DNA from: JAUWQU01 sp964605095
Lineage (GTDB): Bacteria > Planctomycetota > Phycisphaerae > SM23-33
Length of the DNA stretch: 8,913 bases
NCBI GenBank assembly: GCA_964605095.1
Contig: CAZSBS010000204.1
Location: forward strand, 1-8,913
Reading direction: 5' to 3'
Shown in pieces: positions 1 to 6,711 of this stretch. A model generated the notes under the pieces. That model worked only from the letters and a program-made list of their open reading frames with translations. It was not told where the DNA came from and ran no database searches. The translations under genes were made by a program, and so were the position numbers. The stretch's first letter is position 1; the number at the start of each line of letters is the position of its first letter.

Positions 1-1141
1 AGTTCGGCAGATGATGCGTCTGGCCGAGGATCCACTCGCAGGCGCCGTGACGCTGGAAGCTCGTCACCATGTCGATGACGGTCTGGTCCGCCAGCTTCGG
101 CGCCGCCAGGTCCAGCGTGTAGACGAACCACCCCGTCGGCGTGGCCCAGTAGCCGCCGTTCTGGTAGGTGTCCTTCCTGCACCCCGCCTCCCAGTACTGG
201 CCGCCGGGCAGGTGGCGGATCTGGCCTTCCTGGACGATCTCGGCGTAGTGTTCCTTGAAGTACGCGGCGACCGCCTTCGCCTGCGCGGCCGAGGCGACAT
301 CCAGATAGACCGCGAAGGCCGAGCCCCAGATATCCGGCTGGCGGCACTGGACAGTGGCCGCGTCGAACAGCCCGACCTTCTCGTTCCAGAACACCTTGCG
401 GATGCTCTGCGACACGGCCTCCGCCTGGGCCTGCCAGTGCTCAGCGTCCTTCTTGCGATCCAGGGCGGTCAAAAGCTGCGACAACTGCCGGCTCGCCTGG
501 ACGTACAGCAGCGAGCAGAACAGGACGTCCCCCTGCTTGCGAATGGTGTCGGTGAAGCCGTACGGGCAGCGATCCCATCCGCCCGGCTTGATGTGGACCA
601 GGCCGGTCTGCTCGTTGCGGGGCGCGGCATTCATCGTCTTGATCAGCGGCTCGATGATCGACGCGAGATGCCTGGTGTCCCTGGTCCTTTGGAACGCGTG
701 GAATGCCACGCCCACCGTGAACTGCGGGCCGTCGGCCACAGGGTTTTCGCCCATCCTGCCCCCGCCGGGCTTATAGATGAGCGTGCCGTCGAACTTGATG
801 CAGTCGAGTCCAGCGCCGTCGGGCGAGATTCCGCCCACGAACAGGTTGCACGCGGCGATGAGCTCCTTATCGGAGTACGATCCGATCGACCCCTCGAGCG
901 TGTACCCGTAATCTCTCAGCCAGAACGCCTCGTAGCCGATGCCCACCTGCGGCGGAAAGGCGGCTGTGCCGTCCTTCATCTTTCGCTCGCTTGCGCGGAT
1001 GATGCGGTGGGCCTCCTTTCTCAGCCAGTTGACGGCCTCATCGAGGCTGCGCGGGGCCGGCTGGGCGTTTGGCGCCGGCTCGGCGGCCCGGGCCGACGAC
1101 GTCAGCAGGACGGCCGTTGCGAGCAGTGCAAGCATTCTCAT
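1..1141 (-). CDS. Six-hairpin-type glycosidase, secreted (3' end missing)
   Basis: The frame is open for 380 codons from ATG 1141 to the left edge, so the C-terminus lies outside the window. Residues 1-19 form a Sec signal peptide with an ARA|A cleavage site. The body resembles bacterial (alpha/alpha)6-barrel six-hairpin glycosidases: aromatic and acidic blocks WLRDYGYTLEG (about 74-84), GFTDTIRKQGDVLFCSLLYV (195-214), IWGSAFAVYLD (271-281), and a Gly/Trp-rich block with QYWEAG, DTYQNGGYW and PTGWFVYTLDL (315-345). Such enzymes hydrolyse glycosidic bonds outside the cytoplasm; substrate and catalytic acids cannot be assigned from the sequence alone. A GGAGG ribosome site (1153-1157) lies 11 bases upstream; the ATG at 1149 is in another frame and stops at once. 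It starts 75 bp after the HzsA-related gene on the same strand, so co-transcription is likely. Confidence is high that this is a gene, moderate for the fold, low for any substrate. Confidence 0.75.
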   Translation of the reverse strand, partial: MRMLALLATAVLLTSSARAAEPAPNAQPAPRSLDEAVNWLRKEAHRIIRASERKMKDGTAAFPPQVGIGYEAFWLRDYGYTLEGSIGSYSDKELIAACNLFVGGISPDGAGLDCIKFDGTLIYKPGGGRMGENPVADGPQFTVGVAFHAFQRTRDTRHLASIIEPLIKTMNAAPRNEQTGLVHIKPGGWDRCPYGFTDTIRKQGDVLFCSLLYVQASRQLSQLLTALDRKKDAEHWQAQAEAVSQSIRKVFWNEKVGLFDAATVQCRQPDIWGSAFAVYLDVASAAQAKAVAAYFKEHYAEIVQEGQIRHLPGGQYWEAGCRKDTYQNGGYWATPTGWFVYTLDLAAPKLADQTVIDMVTSFQRHGACEWILGQTHHLPN

Positions 1142-1216
1142 GGCGTCATGCACCTCCATCAGGGCGGGCAGGCGCAGCCCCCCGCGCAGCAGTATTCCAC
1201 CATCCGCATGGGCGGC

Positions 1217-3985
1217 TCATTTCTTCGCGGCGACGGCCGTCTTGGCCCGGTCCGGCCGATACTTGTAGTCCGGCCAGAGCGGGCAGTTCAGGTCGATCCA
1301 GCACTTGACGCGGCGCATTTCCTCGGTGGTCAACTTCACGTCGTGGTGTCCGGCGTCTAGCACCTTGAAGAGCTTGCTCTTGAGCGTGCCGAACGAGGCC
1401 GGCGGCGCCAGGTCGTGCTCCTGGCCCCACTGGCAGTTGAAGTAGTGAACCCAGCCCTTGCTGATGACCGTGCGATACGACGCCGGCACGAGGTCCGCGT
1501 CCAGCTTGCCGGTCAGGTCGATCTTTTCCTTGTCGTTGCCGTTGTGGCACGAGACGCACTTGGCGTCCCAGACCGGCTGGACGACCTTCTCGTACGAGAA
1601 GGGCCCGACTCCCCAGGGCGGGGCTTGGGGGAAGCTCGGCTCGCGTTTGGCGGCCGAGGGGGATGCAATCGGCGGCGTCTGCGTGCGGCTCTCGTGGCAG
1701 CCGATGCAGCCGCGCCTCTCGCCGGGGTGCAGTTGGACGACGCTGCGCATCCGCTGGAGCTCGTTGAAGTCCTTGTCCAGGGCCTCGAAGTAGAGCACCT
1801 TTCCGGCCGACGCGTAGAAGCTGGCCGAGCCGTCGGCGTCCACCGGCACGATGCCGTGTGTCGCCATGGCGACGTAGGTGGGCCAGCCGAAAGGCCCGCT
1901 GACCTTGTGGGTGGGCGTGCAGTAGTAGTCCATGAACGGCGGGTGGTCGTTCTGGTACTGCCCGTCGGGCAGCCTGGCCAGGTCGCTGCGGACCTCCTCG
2001 CAGATGCGGATGTACTTGACCTGCCCGCGCTGGATCGTAGGCTCGATGCCCCGGTAGACGTCCGCCATCACGAACTGCCCCATGTCGCCCTCGTTCGGCT
2101 CGAAATCGGAAATCACCGGCGGCGGGTCGGTCTTCATGAAGGGCGTCGGGCACATGCTGCCGATCGACGGGTCGAGATAGAGCATCTCCCGGTTGCCGTA
2201 GCGGTCGATCACGCACAGCCCGAACTTGTCATAGGGCGCGTGGCTGCACAGGATGTAATCCCTGCTGACCGGCACCGGATCGCGGAAGCACTCGATCCCC
2301 GCCCAGCTCATGTGGTAGTGAGGCGGCACGTCCGGCGTGATGCTCTTGATCGCGTCGGGGTTGAACGGGCCCTTGGTCATGTCCAGAAGCGCGATCGGGC
2401 CGTTCAGGTCGCCCCCGTGCGCCACTAGCGTGCAGGAGATCTCCGACGTGCCGGGGACCTCCCGGCCGTTGGCGTAGCAGTTCCGCGTGTCGTTGCCGTA
2501 GATCAGCTCCGGGTGCGTGCCGTCGGGGCGGATCGCCCATAGCGTGTGGCCGAAGTCCGCGCCCTTGTCGATGTACTCGCTGCGCATCCAGATGATCCGC
2601 CCGTCGCGCATCAGCGCGGGGGTCCACTCGCTGACGTTGGCGAAGGACAGCGGGCGTATGTTGCTGCCGTCGGCCTCCATGCGGAACAGCACGAACCCCT
2701 GCGGCCGCCAGCAGAGGAACCGCATCTTGCAGCGGGTCGACATGAAGGCGATTCCGCCGTCCGGCAGCGGGCAGGGGAAGTAATCGTGGAACGGCCCGTC
2801 GGTCAGTTGGCTGATGTTCCGGCCGTCGCGGTCCATGACCATCAGGTGGAAATAATCGGCCTTCGTCTTGCGATACGCGAAGTAGATCCTGCCCAGGTCG
2901 AACGTGGCGACGGGATTCCTGGCGATGCCCGCCCCGGAATCAAACAGCGAATCGAGTTTGGCGTCTTCGGGCGATAGCCGCCCGTCCTTGCGCGGAATGT
3001 TCAGGATGCACACCGCCCCGCCGGGGCCGCCGGCGGCATCGAGGATCACGCTGTAGTTGTGCGAGGGCATGAACGGCTGGCGTTTGACGAAGAGGATCTT
3101 CGTCAGCGGCGAGAGGTCCATGTCGCGGAACATCAGTTGCCGCTTGGCCGCGCGGGCCTCGAAGAACAGCTCGCCCGCGGCGTTGGCGTCCTTGGCCGCG
3201 CCCAGGCGGCCCTGCATGTCCGCCAGCCTGGCCCGCTCGTCCTTGACGGTCAGTCTGCGGGCGGCGAAACGGTCGACCATGTCCGAGTACTGCTTCAGCA
3301 CGCGCACGGTGGGATCGGACGAATCGATCCGGGCCGCCATGCGGGCCTCGCACAGGTACGCGTAGCGGAGCGTGTCGCCGCCGCTAAGGGCATCGTTGAT
3401 GGCGGCGTCCGACGTGTCCAGCGGGCCGACCTTCTCCGGCCCATGCCCCGGCCGGGGCGGGGGCGCGTTGTCCGCCTTGACGCTGCGAACCGTCGTCCAC
3501 TTCTTGCCGTCCAGCGAAAGCTGGATGTCGAAATCCACCAGCACGCGGTCGGCGTATCCGCCCGTCCGGTCGCGCGAGAAGACGATCTGGCTGACGCTGG
3601 CCGGCTGGGGCAGCTCGATCTGCGCCCACTCGCCGGAAGTTCCGGCCGGGATCCAACTGTAGCTGTTGCCGTACCGCCCGTCGTTGAGGTGGGCAATCTG
3701 GTGGGCGGCGTACCCGCCCAGGCACGACGACGCCGTCACCTTGGAGCCCTTGGATGCCAGGGCCAGGTTCTCCTTGCCGTCGGGGCCGTAGACCTCCAAC
3801 TCGTCGATGCACGGCTGGTTGCCGTTGCTAGCGCGGATGACCACGCGAACGAACCCTGCCTGAGCGGTCGGGAATTCGAAGGCGTTCGGCTTGCCCGCGT
3901 AGACGGTGATGTCCTTGGCTGGCGCCTGGGACGCAACACATAACAGCGTGACACAGAACAAGAGGATGCAGGCTGATCTGGCCAT
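1217..3985 (-). CDS. HzsA-related protein: discoidin-like + beta-propeller + di-heme c
   Basis: This is a 922-residue exported protein. Residues 1-23 are a signal peptide ending APA|KD. Residues about 44-170 look like an F5/8 type C (discoidin, carbohydrate-binding) domain, with IDELEVYGPDG, LNDGRYGNSYSW, WAQIELPQPASVSQIVFSRD and FDIQLSLDGKKW. A helical linker (about 205-290) follows. About 295-640 holds PD40/TolB-like propeller repeats such as MDRDGRNISQLTDG, FRMEADGSNIRPLS and WAIRPDGTHPELIYG. The C-terminal part has two CXXCH heme c sites, CIGCH (760-764) and CVSCH (810-814). The block from GIVPVDADGSA to PGERRGCIGCHES matches what I know of planctomycete proteins named HzsA-related, after the hydrazine synthase alpha subunit. 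It is not evidence of hydrazine synthesis. The covalent hemes imply a periplasmic redox or electron-transfer role; the binding domain and the glycosidase next door suggest a carbohydrate target. ATG 3985 is chosen because AAAGGAG (3993-3999) precedes it; the in-frame TTG at 4003 lies upstream of that site. Confidence 0.88.
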   Translation of the reverse strand: MARSACILLFCVTLLCVASQAPAKDITVYAGKPNAFEFPTAQAGFVRVVIRASNGNQPCIDELEVYGPDGKENLALASKGSKVTASSCLGGYAAHQIAHLNDGRYGNSYSWIPAGTSGEWAQIELPQPASVSQIVFSRDRTGGYADRVLVDFDIQLSLDGKKWTTVRSVKADNAPPPRPGHGPEKVGPLDTSDAAINDALSGGDTLRYAYLCEARMAARIDSSDPTVRVLKQYSDMVDRFAARRLTVKDERARLADMQGRLGAAKDANAAGELFFEARAAKRQLMFRDMDLSPLTKILFVKRQPFMPSHNYSVILDAAGGPGGAVCILNIPRKDGRLSPEDAKLDSLFDSGAGIARNPVATFDLGRIYFAYRKTKADYFHLMVMDRDGRNISQLTDGPFHDYFPCPLPDGGIAFMSTRCKMRFLCWRPQGFVLFRMEADGSNIRPLSFANVSEWTPALMRDGRIIWMRSEYIDKGADFGHTLWAIRPDGTHPELIYGNDTRNCYANGREVPGTSEISCTLVAHGGDLNGPIALLDMTKGPFNPDAIKSITPDVPPHYHMSWAGIECFRDPVPVSRDYILCSHAPYDKFGLCVIDRYGNREMLYLDPSIGSMCPTPFMKTDPPPVISDFEPNEGDMGQFVMADVYRGIEPTIQRGQVKYIRICEEVRSDLARLPDGQYQNDHPPFMDYYCTPTHKVSGPFGWPTYVAMATHGIVPVDADGSASFYASAGKVLYFEALDKDFNELQRMRSVVQLHPGERRGCIGCHESRTQTPPIASPSAAKREPSFPQAPPWGVGPFSYEKVVQPVWDAKCVSCHNGNDKEKIDLTGKLDADLVPASYRTVISKGWVHYFNCQWGQEHDLAPPASFGTLKSKLFKVLDAGHHDVKLTTEEMRRVKCWIDLNCPLWPDYKYRPDRAKTAVAAKK

Positions 3986-3992
3986 TAGAACT

Positions 3993-3999
3993 CTCCTTT
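3993..3999 (-). promoter_or_regulatory. Ribosome binding site fixing the HzsA-related start
   Basis: AAAGGAG on the minus strand sits 7 bases before ATG 3985. It overlaps the codons that would follow the alternative in-frame TTG at 4003, so the shorter product beginning MARSACILLF is preferred. That choice also gives a clean signal peptide. Confidence 0.8.
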
Positions 4000-4036
4000 C
4001 CAATGCCGAGGAAGCCGGCAGTTTCCGGCCCAGCCG

Positions 4037-4078
4037 GGATATGATCGCCGCTCGATATCGAATACCCTAATCATATCC
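4037..4078. repeat. Nested inverted repeats, possible operator
   Basis: GGATATGAT (4037-4045) and its exact reverse complement ATCATATCC (4070-4078) are 9-bp arms separated by 24 bp. A perfect 10-bp palindrome, TCGATATCGA (4052-4061), sits almost exactly midway. Arm centres are 33 bp apart, about three helical turns, so the arms face the same side of the DNA. The right arm overlaps the proposed -10 box of the HzsA-related promoter and the rest would fall just downstream of the start of transcription. The layout suits a dimeric or tetrameric repressor; this role is inferred. A cruciform or an RNA leader hairpin is an alternative reading. Confidence 0.5.
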
Positions 4079-4097
4079 TCAACACTCTCACAGGCAA
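4070..4097 (-). promoter_or_regulatory. Candidate sigma-70-like promoter of the HzsA-related gene
   Basis: On the minus strand a -35-like TTGCCT (4092-4097) and a -10-like TATGAT (4070-4075) are 16 bp apart. Transcription would begin near 4063, giving a leader of roughly 75-80 bases before ATG 3985. TATGAT differs from the consensus by one base and TTGCCT by two. The spacing is good, but the call rests on eye matching only, and planctomycete promoters are not well defined. Confidence 0.4.
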
Positions 4098-4124
4098 ACG
4101 ACTCATCGCGACGTCAGGGCAACG

Positions 4125-4141
4125 GCTCCGTGGGGCGGAGC
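4125..4141 (-). terminator. Terminator-like hairpin after the SASA remnant
   Basis: A perfect 6-bp stem, GCTCCG (4125-4130) and CGGAGC (4136-4141), encloses a 5-base loop five bases after the minus-strand stop codon of the SASA remnant. There is no run of T after it, so intrinsic termination is uncertain. Its position would separate the remnant from the HzsA-related transcription unit. Confidence 0.35.
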
Positions 4142-4146
4142 GACTG

Positions 4147-4493
4147 TCACTTACTCTGATTCTTCAGCAGCTCCAGCATCGTCTCGGCGATCTTCTTGCC
4201 GATGCGGGTGTACCAGATCGGGCTGCCGTGGTAGTGGTAGCCGTCGTCTCCGGCGCATTCCTTCAGCTCTTCCTTGTTGCGCTCCCGCGCCGCGGGGTCC
4301 TTCTCCGTCATCAGGCGCTCGGCTTGGGTGTCCAGCAGGGCGTTCCTGTCCTTGCCCTCCATGTTGGACTGCCCGGCAAGGGTGAACACCTTCACCTTCC
4401 CGTCAGCCGCCTGGCTGCCGGCGGGGGAGCCGAGCGGCGCCACCACCAACATGGCGGACATGATGAGAAAAGGAAGCTGCGACGTTTGATCAT
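4147..4493 (-). pseudogene. SASA-type carbohydrate esterase remnant (frameshift, internal deletion)
   Basis: The readable part from ATG 4461 (104 residues) holds KVKVFTLAGQSNMEGK, the nucleophile block of SASA/sialate O-acetylesterase-like proteins (GQSNM). Some 45 residues later it has DDGYHYHGSPIWYTRIGKK, which resembles the extreme C-terminal GYHYxGS...IGK block of the same family. As I recall them, full-length relatives have a few hundred residues between these blocks, so most of the domain is missing. The N-terminus is also broken. ATG 4493 has a good ribosome site (AGGAG, 4500-4504) and starts MIKRRSFLF, but that frame leaves the esterase frame. Adding one T to the TTTT run (4468-4471) would join it as MIKRRSFLFLIMSAML, a convincing signal peptide. 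Intact relatives would deacetylate sugars outside the cytoplasm. Alternatives are a sequencing error in the homopolymer, or translation from ATG 4461 of a short protein. Catalysis is unlikely with the core gone. Confidence 0.65.
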
Positions 4494-4499
4494 AGCCAT

Positions 4500-4504
4500 C
4501 TCCT
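4500..4504 (-). promoter_or_regulatory. Ribosome binding site of the SASA remnant
   Basis: AGGAG on the minus strand lies 6 bases before ATG 4493. No comparable site precedes ATG 4461, where the esterase frame first becomes readable. This points to 4493 as the ancestral start and supports the frameshift reading. Confidence 0.6.
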
Positions 4505-4539
4505 TCTCGCTGTCAGACTTGTCACGAGAAACCATCGCC

Positions 4540-4558
4540 GGTTGGCACGTTGCCGACC
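4540..4558. repeat. Imperfect hairpin upstream of the SASA remnant
   Basis: GGTTGGCA (4540-4547) and TGCCGACC (4551-4558) form an 8-bp stem with one mismatch and a 3-base loop. It lies about 47 bases upstream of ATG 4493 on that gene's leader side. No T-run follows on either strand, so a terminator is not supported; function unknown. Confidence 0.3.
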
Positions 4559-4799
4559 AGTCGAGAACCGAACATCCTACGCCAAGTACATTGCCTGTGA
4601 ATTGAAAGGTATTCGTCTTTGGCGTCCACTTTGAGTTCGCCTCAGGCTGCAAGATCAAACCCCTATACAGGCTGGTGGTATCGGCTGAATGTCGGGAAAT
4701 CGGCGATGTCTGATGGGCCGTTTGCTTGCAGTTCCGTGGCAGGGGCCTATATTGGGAAAGCGATTCTGTGCTGGCAGGCGGGAGGGATCCAGGGAGAGG

Positions 4800-4940
4800 G
4801 CCATCCGAGCCCTTGGCAGCCAGGCCGAGAGCGTCTATGATGGCAACTTGGGCCAGAGAGACGACGTGCAGGACGGCGGATTTGACGTTCTTGGCCCATC
4901 CGGAAGGCAACGGGATGTCTGGCAAAGGCTGATCAGACAA
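4800..4940 (-). pseudogene. 5' remnant of a planctomycete-type transposase
   Basis: A TTG start at 4940, with AGGAGG (4948-4953) 7 bases upstream, opens a frame whose first 47 or so residues include PSGWAKNVKSAVLHVVSLAQ. This resembles the N-terminal segment that I recall from integrase/transposase proteins common in planctomycetes (W..xVKSAxLHVxSLAQ followed by a WAA-like motif). After about residue 47 the sequence turns into Pro/Ser-rich text with no family features, although the frame happens to stay open to 4392. The helix-turn-helix and DDE catalytic regions are absent, so it cannot transpose. The family match is from memory of a short motif and is only moderately certain. Confidence 0.5.
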
Positions 4941-4947
4941 TGGTAGG

Positions 4948-4953
4948 CCTCCT
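4948..4953 (-). promoter_or_regulatory. Ribosome binding site of the transposase remnant
   Basis: A full AGGAGG on the minus strand, 7 bases from the TTG at 4940. There is no ATG nearby in that frame, so this strong site is what identifies the unusual TTG as the original start. Confidence 0.5.
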
Positions 4954-4955
4954 GA

Positions 4956-4977
4956 GCCTCATTACTTTTGATGAGGC
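4956..4977. repeat. Perfect 7-bp stem-loop in the transposase leader
   Basis: GCCTCAT (4956-4962) and ATGAGGC (4971-4977) flank an 8-base loop. On the minus strand the hairpin ends just before the AGGAGG ribosome site of the transposase remnant. It could have limited transposase expression or be part of an element end; both ideas are inference. Confidence 0.45.
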
Positions 4978-4993
4978 CATAGCTTACCACCTG

Positions 4994-5024
4994 AGTCTGT
5001 TGCATCAAGACCCCCAAGTCTGTT
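4994..5024. repeat. 8-bp direct repeat AGTCTGTT
   Basis: AGTCTGTT occurs at 4994-5001 and again at 5017-5024, 23 bp from start to start. It is near the presumed outer end of the transposase remnant. The copies are too short to exclude chance; they could be element-end or binding-site repeats. Confidence 0.25.
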
Positions 5025-5208
5025 CGGGAAGTGTGCGGGCAGAAAAACGCTGGACCAACTCAGGGACACCGTAACGCGAATATGGATTCAGGGTTAGTGG
5101 ATATATGGCAGCAGTGTTTATGGGCGAGGGTATAGTAGGCCGTTGGAGTTGGCTTCCTCTCGCTTCAGGGCCTTTGGCCTGCTGTGTGGCAACTGCGGTT
5201 CTTTTCAG

Positions 5209-5214
5209 AAGGAG
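5209..5214 (+). promoter_or_regulatory. Ribosome binding site fixing the Gfo/Idh start
   Basis: AAGGAG lies 7 bases before ATG 5222. The in-frame ATG at 5105 has no such site, and using it would bury the twin-arginine signal 39 residues inside the protein. A weak 5-bp stem (GTTCT 5198-5202 with AGAAC 5213-5217) could partly hide the site. Confidence 0.8.
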
Positions 5215-5221
5215 AACGAGC

Positions 5222-6637
5222 ATGGGGTGTAACACTAGACGTGAGTTTCTGGCCGGTGCGACGATGCTTGGCGCGGGTGCGGCTGCGGCCCTTGGGCCGA
5301 GTGGGGCGAATTTGAGCAGGGCGGCGGCCAGCGAGCTGGCGGATAAGACCCCGACGCTGCCCCAGGCGCCTGAGCCCGAGCCGCGAAAGGACTCCAACCC
5401 GGTTCGGTTCGTGCTGATCGGCTGCGGCGGGCGCGGGCGGGTGGACGCGTTCAACCTGATCGGCATGGGCGGGCGGTGCGTGGGGCTTTGCGACGTGAAG
5501 GACTCCAACCGCAAGTATGTGGGGGACTTCCTCGACCGCTATCACAAGACCGGAGACCTGCCGCAATACAAGTACCCCGAGCAGGTCTTCGAACAGAAGG
5601 GCGTCGACGCGGTCATTATCGCCACGCCGGATCACTGGCACGCGCCGCTGGCGATCCAGGCCTGCCAGGCCGGAAAGGACGTCTACGTCGAAAAACCGCA
5701 CAGCCAGAACATATGGGAGAGCTATCGGCTGATCGACGCGGCCCGCAAGTATAAGCGCGTGGTGCAGGTCGGCACGCAGAACCGTTCGGCCCCGTATAAC
5801 CAAAAGGCGCGGGAGTACGTCGCGGCCGGGAAAATAGGCCCGACATACCTGGTGAAGGTGTACAACCTCAAGTCCGGCGGGTCGTTCAGGCTTGGTGCCA
5901 AGAGCGCGGCGCCGGCCGACCTGGACTGGGACCGCTGGCTGGGCCCGGCGCCCAGCCGGGATTACTTTGCGTCGGTTTTCGAGCACGGCTGGCACCACTT
6001 ATGGGACTTTTCCGGCGGCGACCTGTGCGACGACGCCGCCCACCAGACGGACCTTTCGCTTATGATGATGGGCGATCCGGGCATGCCGCGGAGCGTCTGT
6101 TCTGCCGGCGGTCGCCTGGCACACAAGGGCGACGACTCGGAGGTGCCGGACCTGCTGATCACGCAGTTCGAGTTCGACGGGTTCGTGCTGACGCTGGAGC
6201 ACTCGAACTACCCCAAGTACATGACGAAGACCGAATCGACGATCCGGCGGGGCGACAAGTTCCCGTACTGGCTGCAGAATGCCACGCGGATCGAGCTCTA
6301 CGGCAGCGATCAGATGTTGATGGTGGGGCGGCACGGCGGCGGCTGGCAGGCGACGACGTACCCGTGGCGCGTGCAGGAGCAGATGTTCGGCCGGGTGCCG
6401 GACGAGGCGCACATGAGGAACTTCCTGGACTGCGTGGTCAGCCGGGAGCGGGCCAATGCCGACGTCGAGAAGCTTCACCCGAGCGTGTGCATGCTCCACA
6501 TGGCGAACATCTCACACCGGGTGGGCAACCGGAAACTCAAGTGGGATGCCAAGAGCGAACTGTTCGATGACGCCGAGGCCAACAAGCTTGTCAAGCGGCA
6601 GTACCGCAAAGGCTATGAGGTGCCGGATAAGGTTTGA
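5222..6637 (+). CDS. Tat-exported Gfo/Idh/MocA family oxidoreductase
   Basis: This 471-residue protein starts MGCNTRREFLAG, a twin-arginine export signal (RR at 6-7, then an Ala/Gly-rich stretch), so it is folded with its cofactor before export. The Rossmann domain begins near residue 62: VRFVLIGCGGRGR carries the dinucleotide-binding GCGGRG (67-72). DAVIIATPDHWHAPLAIQA and the EKP motif (157-159, in VYVEKPHSQN) are hallmarks of the family. The C-terminal alpha/beta domain has GWHHLWDFSGGDLCDDAAHQ (256-275), where planctomycete members have a conserved histidine-rich segment. Members oxidise or reduce sugars and polyols with tightly bound NAD(P); the substrate here is unknown. The GC-rich coding body and normal length argue for an intact gene. 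It is followed 86 bp later, on the same strand, by the isochorismatase-ThuA gene, so the pair probably forms an operon. The family call is firm; the reaction is not. Confidence 0.92.
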   Translation: MGCNTRREFLAGATMLGAGAAAALGPSGANLSRAAASELADKTPTLPQAPEPEPRKDSNPVRFVLIGCGGRGRVDAFNLIGMGGRCVGLCDVKDSNRKYVGDFLDRYHKTGDLPQYKYPEQVFEQKGVDAVIIATPDHWHAPLAIQACQAGKDVYVEKPHSQNIWESYRLIDAARKYKRVVQVGTQNRSAPYNQKAREYVAAGKIGPTYLVKVYNLKSGGSFRLGAKSAAPADLDWDRWLGPAPSRDYFASVFEHGWHHLWDFSGGDLCDDAAHQTDLSLMMMGDPGMPRSVCSAGGRLAHKGDDSEVPDLLITQFEFDGFVLTLEHSNYPKYMTKTESTIRRGDKFPYWLQNATRIELYGSDQMLMVGRHGGGWQATTYPWRVQEQMFGRVPDEAHMRNFLDCVVSRERANADVEKLHPSVCMLHMANISHRVGNRKLKWDAKSELFDDAEANKLVKRQYRKGYEVPDKV

Positions 6638-6711
6638 TTGCGGACAAAGGAACGAGATATCCCCGCGTCCTCTGCGCAGGATCGTCTTGGTCGGAGTCTG
6701 GGACCGATGAC

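Larger units (their letters stand above)
4494..4799. other. Gene-free stretch, AT-richer than its surroundings
   Basis: No convincing coding sequence was found. A block at 4561-4620 has 26 G or C bases of 60, well below the neighbouring genes. The short open frames on either strand show no family motif. The minus-strand frame that crosses the stretch joins the transposase remnant to the esterase leader by chance. It contains one imperfect hairpin (4540-4558). Decayed mobile-element DNA is the likeliest content, by position next to the transposase remnant. Confidence 0.5.
4941..5221. other. Intergenic stretch between divergent units
   Basis: This stretch separates the minus-strand transposase remnant from the plus-strand oxidoreductase. 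It holds a small stem-loop (4956-4977), an 8-bp direct repeat (4994-5024) and the ribosome site of the oxidoreductase (5209-5214). I found no convincing -35/-10 pair for the plus-strand operon, although its promoter should lie here. The open frame upstream of 5222 is a non-coding extension of the oxidoreductase frame. Confidence 0.45.

Noticed and set aside
1415..2428. Long plus-strand open frame opposite the HzsA-related gene
   Set aside because: Arg/Val/His-rich translation with no motif; an antisense shadow of a GC-rich gene whose minus-strand frame has clear domains.
1217..3985. Calling the large heme protein hydrazine synthase (anammox)
   Set aside because: Only domain-level resemblance is present, there is a discoidin-like domain at the N-terminus, and no beta or gamma subunit genes are next to it. 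Related non-anammox proteins are common in planctomycetes.
3986..4003. TTG at 4003 as the start of the HzsA-related gene
   Set aside because: The good ribosome site lies downstream of that TTG and directly before ATG 3985, which also gives a normal signal peptide.
4014..4029. GCCGG/CCGGC stem in the HzsA-related leader
   Set aside because: Five-bp GC arms are expected often by chance in this composition, and no T-run or repeat supports a role.
4392..4940. A 182-residue minus-strand protein from the TTG at 4940
   Set aside because: Only the first 47 or so residues look like protein, and the last part is the SASA leader read past its frameshift. The open frame appears to be a chance bridge between two relics.
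5105..5221. 39-residue N-terminal extension of the oxidoreductase
   Set aside because: No ribosome site at 5105 and it would place the twin-arginine signal internally; AAGGAG precedes ATG 5222.
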